64,000 nt of DNA from Yamagishiella unicocca (Eukaryota; Chlorophyta; Chlorophyceae; Chlamydomonadales; Volvocaceae). The stretch is taken from positions 248,001 to 312,000 of the forward strand of contig BDSL01000056.1 in NCBI GenBank assembly GCA_003116995.1. Direction: 5' to 3'. The notes below the pieces were generated by a model. That model saw nothing but the letters and a program-made list of their open reading frames with translations, was not told the DNA's origin and did not search any database. How positions within the stretch are numbered: the first letter of the stretch is position 1; every line of letters begins with the position of its first letter. Made by a program: the position numbers and the translations under genes. Below, piece after piece: positions 53,850-61,965 of this stretch.

Positions 53850-56800
53850 CTACTGCTCCAGAACATAGCTGTATTGGGTAAACGACTGGAGCTGCTTCAT
53901 CAAGCCGGCCAGCGTCAGCCCGTTCCCGTCCGTCCCATCGTCGTCCGCGGCCCACTTCATCCCCTTCACAAAACACCCCAGGTCCCTAAACAGGGAGTTG
54001 TAAATGAGGACCGCGCGCTTCACGTACATCGCCTTTGCGTCGTGCGATAGGTATGTGTACGCAAACTGCTGCGCCTCACCCGCTATTCGCTGGCAGCGCC
54101 CCGGGTCGGCCTCCAGAGACTTGAGCACCTGAGTGGGTGGGAGGGTGCGGCGGCAACAAGATGTGGGTGGGTGTTGTTCAAGGCGGGAGTCGGTACCAGG
54201 GGATGGATGCGAGCCCAAGGCTTGCCGCGAAGCCGACGACACAGCCGCCCATCGGTGCCGCCGGAGCAACATGGCTGCGATCGCCAGCGAGCCTCAGTGG
54301 GCGCGCATCAGTACGTTTGGTATTTGCTTGGTATTTCGTTGTCGGCGGTCACGTTTCAAACGTCAGGTACGTACAGCAGGCAGCACGAAAGATAGAGAAA
54401 TGTGCAGCGCAGGTGTCAACTAACTGTACGGCGCTGCCCGCGGGCCTGTCGCGACCAGGCTGTAGCGAGCGGTTGGCTTTTGTGGTGCATCTATTTGCTT
54501 GCTGCCCCGGCGTGGCCACGCCGGGCGTGGCTACAGACCATGGTCTAATAACGCATCGGGGGTTAGCGGCTGGAAGGTGTATGTAGGCCGGGGGGTTGCC
54601 TAATTACGCCAGATTATCTTCACGGCCATGGCAACCGAGCGAACCTCTACATGGCCTAGGCATGGCCAGGGCGCTCGTCCCACGTGCCCATGACCCCGCC
54701 CCGCCCTCCCCTAAACCCCCGTGTCGCACCGGTATTACGTCGTCCTTAGTGAACGGCACATAGTGCACGTTCGCCTTGAGAGACCTGGGGGGAGCGGGCC
54801 GGTTCCGAAGACCGATCAGCAGGTGGCGGGGCCAGGTGGTGGGAGCAGATGGTGGCAGCAGGCGGTGGGAGCAGGTAGGTGGTGGGAGCAGCAGGTAGTA
54901 GTAACTGTCACAGTGGGTTCCAGACCAGAGCAGGTTGTGGGGGAAGTTGGTCGGAGCAGGTGGCGGGAGCACGCAGGTGGTGGGAGCAGGCGAGGTGGCG
55001 GGGCGTGGGGACAAGGAGACGTACAACACAACAGCCGCACTCGCTCGTCAGCTCTCCTCGCTCGCTCTGTACGGCATGAGTCAGAACTCAGCAGCAGCAG
55101 TCCTTCTGTACGGCAGTGGTTTATTTCCCTCGCCATGCACGGCAGCAGTAGCGGCTGATCCCATATGGCGGCTGTAGCGAGTACGTAGGGGCCTGCTTCT
55201 GGATGGGGCGGGACTTCCCTGCCTGGCTTTTGGTGGCCCCCGACGCGCACGTACATTATTGGCTTTTGGTGGCCCACCTTTCCAGGCTAGATAGGCCAGC
55301 CCCCATTACAAACCCTAAGACCTCTCGCCCCGCTGCCCCACCGGCCCCTCCTCGCCAATACCTTCCTCACCGGTAATAGTACTCAATCCACGGTGTTGTT
55401 TCCTGTCGGTGGCGTAGGCGTCCGTGGTGGTGGAGTGATGCAGCGGAGCGAGGGTTGGCGGAGGGTTAGTTAGTTGGCGGTACGCGCAAAGATCTGTCAT
55501 CATGGCGCGAAGTGCCGTACACCAAGCGCAATGGACAACTGAAGACCCGCAATTGCAGCGCACAGCAGCGGTGTTGTGATGTGGTGCAGCAGCCGTCTGG
55601 GAGTATTATTGGGGACGTAAAGCCAAGCGAGCGCCTGTGCTCTACAGAGCCCCGTCCTTGCCACTGCTGTATGTGACAGCAGTGGCTCGGTGTCGTTGAC
55701 TCGTCGGCTGGCCCTTTCCAAGCCTCCATTTCCTCCTGCTGTATCGCCCGCGCGCCACTCGCCCACTGCCGTCGCATTCGCCACCTGCAAACAACCTCCC
55801 ACTCTCCCTCCCTCCGTCGCTGCCCTCCCACTCTCCCTCCCTCCATCGATCCCTCCCCCCCACACACACTCTCCCTCCCTCCCTGCTCTCCCACTCGGCC
55901 CCCCTGCGTGCCCTGCTGCCACCACCGCCCCAATAACCACCTTGAGCACCACGCTATTGGTCCCCATAAGCTTGCCGAGGCGGCAGGAGGCTGTGAAGCC
56001 GTCCGCGGACAGCAGGTACTTGTAGCGCGCGTGGTCGGGGATGGTCATGAAATCGGCCTTTGGGGAGAGGACGGGGAATGAAGCGTGCGTGGGGGGGTGG
56101 CGAGAAGACCCGGTTGCACGACAGAGGAAACGGAGGGCAGAAACGTGCTTACTTCCTGGGAGCTGCATGTCGGACACGAGCGAGTTTCAGAGTGCATACC
56201 GTGGATGGCATATGTAAATATTAATACATACCGCGCGGTCACACGACATAGATAGGTATAATGCCGGGGGGCCAGCGAGCAGGGGGTAGGTCGGCGGCAG
56301 CAGGCAGTGCTTGAGCAGCAGGATGGATACCGATGCATGAGGCGGGGCGTGGGTGAGACAGTAGGTACGGACTAGGACAACCGCGAGGGGCACAGCGAGA
56401 GCGAGCTGCTGGCGGACGAGGCAACGTTGGCACGGCTGCGTGCGTGTGTTCGGGATGGAGCTACGAGAGTGATGGAGTGGACGTGTGGAGGGGTGAATTG
56501 ATACAGGCGGCTGTTTGTTTTGGCCCAATGAACAGAAGGGGGCTCGAGGCGGTGTCGCCCACCTGTCACTCCAAGCCAGCCATCCCATACGTGTGGAGCC
56601 CCTTCGTCGCGTTTTCCTTGCAACCCCCGCGCGCCCCTCCCTCCGTCGTGTTTAGGGGGGGGGGTCCTTTCGCCCCCCCTAAACACTTACAAGGCACGCC
56701 CGCGCACCCGCCCCCCCGCCCGTCTCGCTTGTCGCTTCATCTCTTTCTCCTATTATGTCATTTCCAACGGCTTCCTTGCCATCCCCTCCCCTACCTCTCA

Positions 56801-57622
56801 TATCCCCTCCCCTACCTCTCATATCCCCTCACCTCTCATATCCCCTCCCCTCTCATATCCCCTCCCCTCTCATATCCCCTCCCCTACCTCTCATATCCCC
56901 TCCCCTCTCATATCCCCTCCCCTCTCATATCCCCTCCCCTACCTCTCATACCCCCTCCCCTCTCATACCCCCTCCCCTCTCACCAGCTCCACATCCCGTT
57001 GCTTGCTGAGGTTGTTTGTAATGCCTGCATCGAGCAGCCGCCGACCGTCCGGGTCGTCCTTTTGCAAGTGTGTGATCCACAGCCGTGTGTTGTTGGGCGG
57101 CATCTGCCCCTGCGGGATCGACGAGCGAATCGAACCACGGCATGTGAGATGTGGGGTGAGCTAGGTAAGCGTCTGGGCCAGCACGCAGGATGCGGATCGA
57201 GCATCCTACGTAAGTAGATAGGGCCTAGGGCACCGAGACCAATTAGGGCAGTAGGTCCAGGCGGGCGGAGAGGGCAAGGCCCACGTACAGGTAGGCCAGC
57301 AAGCAATGACAGAGGCCGCGCGGTGAGAGTCGAACGACGCTGCGGCCGGGCGGCGGTGGTTCCGCTCGTGGAGTCGAAAGCGGGCGGCGGCGGAATGACT
57401 GCTGTCACGCCATGCTGGGGGCAGCGGCACTGATCATCATCGCGCAACCCACCGCCGTACGTACCACATGCTGTACGGAACATCCGAACCACATGCCGTA
57501 CGGACCATCCGAACCACATGCCGTACGGACCATCCGAACACACACGCCCCTCTCCTTATAGGAGAGTAGTGCTTCGGGTTAGCTGCTCTTGGCCAACCTC
57601 TGGCCCGGTCAGATGATGTAAA

Positions 57623-57669
<47 letters not shown>

Positions 57670-59031
57670 GGCATTGCTGCGCGCATCAGCGCCTTGTCCT
57701 TCTTCTTCTCCCAGGGGTAAAACACAAGGGTGCCGTACACGTGATTGAAGAATGGCAGCAGCACATCTGTCTCGTTGGAGCGCTGGGTGGTATAGTCCCA
57801 GCTCTTGATGAGCGAAAAGATGGGCACGGTGCACGCCGGGGCACTGCTGTAGCGCCAGTCATCCTCTCGGAAGCACCGCGCCTCGTCCCACACGTTCATA
57901 AGGAACATGGTATCAGGGAAGTTCAGGCCGCTGCGGATGGCGTTGTCGAGGCTCGCCACCATGGCCTTCATCTGCGTTCATACCGCATGTGTGTGTCCAG
58001 CAGGGAGGGCACGGTGCATGAGCGGGAGGCAGGCCGACCAGAAAAAGCGATATTAAGAGAGCGAACGACCTTTTTTTGGAGTACCGGCGGGGTGAAAAGC
58101 AAGAAGATCCTCTTATCTAGACGAACGCGCGCGCCGCTCGCGTATGTGAAGAAATGCCAGCAGGAGAGTGCATGTATGTATGTGCCCAGGTCGCTCGACA
58201 CGTACGGTGCCTTCACGTGCGTCGATCCTTGTGGTGGTGGTGGTGGTGGTGGTGGTGGTGGTGGTGGTGGTGGTGCGTGGTGGTGGTGGTGGTCGGTGGT
58301 GGTTGTGGTGGTTGTGGTGGTGGTGGGTGGTTGTGGTGGTTGTGGTGGTGGTGGTGGTTGTATGTGGTGGTTGTGGTCGGTGGTCGTGGTCTGGTGGTGG
58401 TGGGTGGTGGTGGTGGTTGTGGTGGTGTGGTGGTTGTGGTGGTTGTATGTGGTGGTTGTGGTCGGTGGTCGTGGTCGGTGGTGGTGGTGGTGGGTGGTGG
58501 TGGTGGTGATGGTGGTGGGTGGTGGTGGTGGTGGTGGTGGTAGCGGTGGTGGTGGTGGTGGTGGTGGTGGTGGTAGCGGTGGTGGTGGTGGTGGTGGTGA
58601 GGTAGGGATGACGAACGGAAGCAGGTCGGCCCAGGATCTAGGGGTGCGTGCCCCGCCTCGCTCGCCAGGTGTCTTCACCAACACATATTATATACACCTC
58701 CCTTCCCCCCCCCGCGCGCACCAGCCGTGCGTTCACGTTCCCGCCTCACGGTTCCCAGGGGCTTCCCTCACAAACCCTGCCTTCCCCCCGACCCAAGTAC
58801 CCCCGACCAAGTAACGAACCCATCCCACCCGGTTGATTGCCTGCGCTGGCAACGTGGGTCCTTCAGACAGGGGCAGGGATGTCACCCGCCCCTTCTTGAT
58901 AACCACAAGGCTCAGATATTTCTGCTGCTGCCCTTTCACCAGCGTCTCCATCAGGTCGTACAGCTGTCGTGCGATGTATTTGCGTCCGAGCCAGGGCGCA
59001 AAGTCAGGGTTCTGGTTGTCCCTGAGGCCGA
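53850..59031 (-). CDS. GT90 (CAP10/Rumi/POGLUT-like) glycosyltransferase, first exon not found
   Basis: Seven exons join in phase on the minus strand: 59031-58829, 57971-57669, 57109-56984, 56057-55941, 55402-55371, 54784-54730 and 54128-53850, giving about 370 residues. GT90 landmarks in order: NVWDEARCF and CTVPIFSLIKSWDY; YPWEKKKDKALMRAAM, matching the family's WxxK...RG block; RYKYLLSADGFTASCRLGKL with NSVVLK, the family's nucleotide-sugar-binding signature; WIEYYYRSLKANVHYVPF; and a C-terminal AQQFAYTYLS helix before the stop at 53850. Animal members are ER protein O-glucosyl- or O-xylosyltransferases and fungal CAP10 acts in capsule synthesis; the algal substrate is unknown. The first exon enters with a split codon, so an upstream exon, expected to carry a signal peptide, is missing. 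The retrotransposon LTR begins about 790 bases upstream. Confidence 0.85.
56770..56988. repeat. CATATCCCCTCCCCTACCTCT-type tandem repeat, GT90 intron 3
   Basis: About a dozen degenerate units of CTCATATCCCCTCCCCT, some with an extra ACCTCT. The array reaches the 5' splice site of exon 57109-56984 (the donor is GTGAGAGGGGAGGGGG on the minus strand). Confidence 0.85.
57463..57537. repeat. 25-bp tandem repeat, 3 units, GT90 intron 2
   Basis: ACCACATGCCGTACGGACCA plus TCCGA occurs three times, the first with two changes. Confidence 0.85.
57625..57668. repeat. (AC)22 microsatellite on the GT90 intron 2 donor
   Basis: On the gene strand this is (GT)22 starting directly after the last exon base (57669), so the first GT of the repeat is the 5' splice site. 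Confidence 0.9.
58221..58603. repeat. TGG/GGT trinucleotide tract, GT90 intron 1
   Basis: About 380 bases of GGT repeats with GTTGTGGTGG and TGTATGTGG interruptions, including two near-identical GTATGTGGTGGTTGTGGTCG segments. Long Trp/Val/Gly or Pro/Thr/His frames here are artefacts of the repeat. Confidence 0.9.
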
Positions 59032-59816
59032 GGGAAAGCACAACGCGGGAGGACACGATGATCGATGAGGGGGGACACGATGATGAGGGGGGACACGATG
59101 AGGGGGGACACGATGAGGGAGCCAGGACGGTGCATTGCTGGTGCAGGTGACGTGCGTGAAGTCGATACAAGCTGATGTCAGCGTCCTCACTGCCAGCTGA
59201 CGGGGTGTGTGACATGCATATATACAGTAGTGGCACAGGAGTGATGCGGTGGAGTCTCAGAAAACAGCTCTGAAGTCGCTCTGAGTGAAATTTGAGGCTG
59301 AGAATTAATGGCCTTTGTTTCTGAGTCCGGAGCCACGCACGCATGCAGCTGAGTCCTTTGCTTGACCATTCAGATGAATGTCCACAGCACCTGACTCAGC
59401 CTGAAGGGCCCCTTTTCCGCACCCCCCTCCCGGCAGGCGCTTGAAACCCTTCAGAGCTTCAGACTTTAGAAATATATAAATATCTCGATCAGGAGAGAAG
59501 CTCTGATGAGACTCAGAAAACAGGTAGGGTCTGAAGTAGGTGGTTCCAGCCTGCTCGCTCATCAGCTGTCAGTCGCAGCGGTCGCCCAACCCTCGCTTTC
59601 GCCGGCCCCTGCCTCACGTATAGATGGGCACCATATGCTTGTCGACAGTGGCGCGGCTGAAGTCATCATCAGCAGATGCCGTTTCGAGCACGATCGGCTC
59701 GTCGTCGGACTGAGCCTGCTGGATGGCACACGTTCCAAATAGGCGCACATACATGATGATGCAGTTGCAAGTAAGCAAGCCTCGTGCGTGCATGGACGGC
59801 AGCAGTAGTTAACAGC
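59032..59816. other. Gap between GT90 and the retrotransposon LTR
   Basis: About 785 bases. 59070-59118 repeats GAGGGGGGACACGATG. 59240-59540 contains two related CAGCTCTGA/TCTGAGACTC segments. The missing GT90 5' exon may lie here, but no frame with a convincing signal peptide and matching splice phase was found. Confidence 0.45.
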
Positions 59817-60005
59817 TGTAAGTGTAAGGCGCGCGTAAGGCCCTAATGGTCGTACTGCGCTCCGCGTGACATAATGTACACATCACGACTCGATAGTCAA
59901 CGACTATAAAAGGAAGTCCTCTTTGTGCCTGCTCGGTAGACATAACGTTGGGGGATCATCTCCTCCACAGGCCGTATTCTTAGTACGACACCCTTCTTCC
60001 TAACA
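59817..60005 (+). repeat. Candidate 5' LTR of the gypsy element
   Basis: Starts TGTAAGTG and ends CCTAACA, giving TGTAAG/CTAACA near-inverted ends. It contains TATAAAAG and is followed two bases later by TGG, as expected for a primer-binding site. The 3' LTR is outside the window, so the exact limits (189 bp) are inferred. Confidence 0.55.
59905..59912 (+). promoter_or_regulatory. TATA box of the LTR
   Basis: TATAAAAG lies about 90 bases before the LTR end and about 195 before the gag ATG, a normal place for an LTR promoter. Confidence 0.6.
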
Positions 60006-60007
60006 AC

Positions 60008-60025
60008 TGGCATCTGAGACAGGTT
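60008..60025 (+). other. Candidate tRNA primer-binding site
   Basis: TGGCATCTGAGACAGGTT follows the LTR after two bases. It starts with TGG, the complement of a tRNA CCA end. It only loosely resembles the initiator-tRNA-Met site common in plant elements, so the primer tRNA is not identified. Confidence 0.4.
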
Positions 60026-60102
60026 CGATCGCTGGAGGCCTCTCGGTCTCGCGAAAGAGCTCGGCGCTTAACGCGCTAATTTTTTTTTCTCCTCGGCCCA
60101 CA

Positions 60103-61908
60103 ATGTCGGCCAAAATGGACTGCGATACGACGGTACGCAACATGGCGACCCTTCCGCCGCCCAAAGCGCTAAGACGCTCATACCGTAGCATGTACAATGC
60201 CTTCCTTGCTATGCCTAGCACTGATTTGCTACTTGAGCTAGCCTACTCGGCCGGAAAATCCGCCCTGACGAACGTAGATGTCACATTCTACCTCCGCTTG
60301 GTCGAAGGGAACCACGACCATCTCCCGGGATTAAATTATTCCACCATCCTCCGCCTAAAACGGATTATCCTCTTCCAACGCCTACAGGCTGCGGGCGCAT
60401 TCCCGGGCGACGTCAACGACGCTGTCGACCTGGACTCCATAGAGAATATGGACTTCAGCGAGCTGCTGGACGCAGGTACTAAGATACCATCGCTTAAAGT
60501 GCTCCAGCAAACGCAGGCCGATTTTGACGCCCTGCGCACGCTGACAAACGCCCCGCAAAATGCCGACTCGGAGCCCCAGGTTTTTACCGCACGGGCGATC
60601 GACTCACCCAGACCCCCGCCGCCTAACGCAGATGAGCCGGCAACGGAGAACGTGCCGCCGCCGCCGCCGGCCCAAGTGCCGCCGCCACCGGCCAACGTGC
60701 CCATGGACGAGCAGACCAAGCTGCAGGCTATGATCCAAGCAGCTGTCCAAGCGGCACTCGCGGCCGTTACCTCGCCTGCGGTCCCGCCAGCGCTGCCCGT
60801 ACCGGAGCACGCCGCGGCGCCGTTCATGCAACCAGGACCCGCGCCCACGCCAGCCCCTGCAGTACCTGCACCGGCGGCTCCGGCGGCTCCTGCGCAGGCG
60901 CCACCTATCAACACCGTGAGTCTGGGAACGGGCGCAACTAGCGCTTATCCGGGTGCTACTCCCACGGGCACTCCTGCGGCACACGCAGCCATAACCACTG
61001 GGACCAGCAATACCCATTCGCGTGCGCTGCGACAGCCGCCTATTTTCTTAGGGCGCAGCAGCAACCAGATCTCGGACCCCGACATTTGGTTTGACACCAC
61101 TATCCGATACCTGAGGGCCAACAATTGCGACCCCATCGAGAGCATGCGATATTACGTGGGCGGTCCGGCTGCTAAATGGTACAGCGGCTTGTGCGAACGG
61201 CACGCAGTGCTAGGTGCTCCGCCCCTCTCAGTAGCAACCATGCGCGCGGATTTCATTCTCCTTTACGGGGACGTTCGCCGCGGCACGCCCCAAGAGGTTC
61301 GCCAACGTTTGCACTCTGGCGAGCACCATCAGAAGCCTCACGAATCCATTGGCGATTACGCGCAGCGCTTCCGGGAACTAACTCGCGATGATCCCGACAT
61401 TTCCCAAGTTGACTTGTGCGCCTGGTTCCTAAACGGAATGCTTGCTCAATTGCAGCGCTCGTGTGCTTCGGATGCCAACGGCAACCCTTGGGCCGCTTTT
61501 GACGCCCTGCTTACTTACGCCCACGGCCAGGAATCACGCTCACTCATCGGCAAAAAGACCGTCCGCTTTGGCCTCCTCAAAGGAACCGCCCCCGCCCCTC
61601 CCAAGCAGGCTGCAAATCGCGGCAATGGCAACCGCGACCGCCGCCGGAATGGCGGCGACCGCGGCAATGGCCGGAACGGCGGCGACCGCGGCAACGGCCG
61701 CAATGGCGAAGACCGCGGCAACGGCCGGTCTTACCGCCGAACCTCCGAGCGCGAGAAGGAGCGCGAGGACATTAGGCGTGAAAATTTGGCCAAGGCTGGC
61801 CTATGTTACCACTGCGGCGCTCCTTTCGGGAAGGGCCACCGCTGTCAGGAGTCCAAGCGGCAGCGCAGGGACGGTCCGAGCGGTTCCGACGGCGCAGCGG
61901 CTAACTAG
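60103..61908 (+). CDS. gag: gag polyprotein of the gypsy element
   Basis: One frame of 601 residues begins about 100 bases after the LTR. It has a Pro/Ala-rich central part (residues about 165-290), a retrotransposon-gag core (PDIWFDTTIRYLRANN, then AKWYSGL, ESIGDYAQRFREL and DLCAWFLNGM), an Arg/Gly/Asn-rich RNA-binding stretch with GDRGNGRN repeats, and a zinc knuckle CYHCGAPFGKGHRC near the end. This is the CxxC...GHxC form seen in several plant-type gypsy elements. The frame ends in TAG at 61906-61908, but the same frame stays open into pol. It should form the virus-like particle in which reverse transcription occurs. Confidence 0.9.
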   Translation: MSAKMDCDTTVRNMATLPPPKALRRSYRSMYNAFLAMPSTDLLLELAYSAGKSALTNVDVTFYLRLVEGNHDHLPGLNYSTILRLKRIILFQRLQAAGAFPGDVNDAVDLDSIENMDFSELLDAGTKIPSLKVLQQTQADFDALRTLTNAPQNADSEPQVFTARAIDSPRPPPPNADEPATENVPPPPPAQVPPPPANVPMDEQTKLQAMIQAAVQAALAAVTSPAVPPALPVPEHAAAPFMQPGPAPTPAPAVPAPAAPAAPAQAPPINTVSLGTGATSAYPGATPTGTPAAHAAITTGTSNTHSRALRQPPIFLGRSSNQISDPDIWFDTTIRYLRANNCDPIESMRYYVGGPAAKWYSGLCERHAVLGAPPLSVATMRADFILLYGDVRRGTPQEVRQRLHSGEHHQKPHESIGDYAQRFRELTRDDPDISQVDLCAWFLNGMLAQLQRSCASDANGNPWAAFDALLTYAHGQESRSLIGKKTVRFGLLKGTAPAPPKQAANRGNGNRDRRRNGGDRGNGRNGGDRGNGRNGEDRGNGRSYRRTSEREKEREDIRRENLAKAGLCYHCGAPFGKGHRCQESKRQRRDGPSGSDGAAAN

Positions 61909-61947
61909 GGGGTTGCCCATGCTGGCATCACGGGTTCACAGCATGGG
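61906..61947 (+). promoter_or_regulatory. Gag stop codon with downstream stem: candidate readthrough signal
   Basis: TAG is followed by a 7-base spacer (GGGGTTG) and a perfect 9-bp stem: CCCATGCTG at 61916-61924 pairs with CAGCATGGG at 61939-61947 across a 14-base loop. The reading frame before and after the stop is the same and remains open. Spacing and layout resemble UAG readthrough signals of gammaretroviruses; a pseudoknot is possible only weakly (loop GGG with CCC just downstream). Confidence 0.5.
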
Positions 61948-61965
61948 TTATCCCAAGACACTGAG

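Noticed and set aside
57741..58814. 357-codon plus-strand frame rich in Trp, Val and Gly
   Set aside because: It is the GT90 exon read in antisense plus the GGT repeat of its intron.
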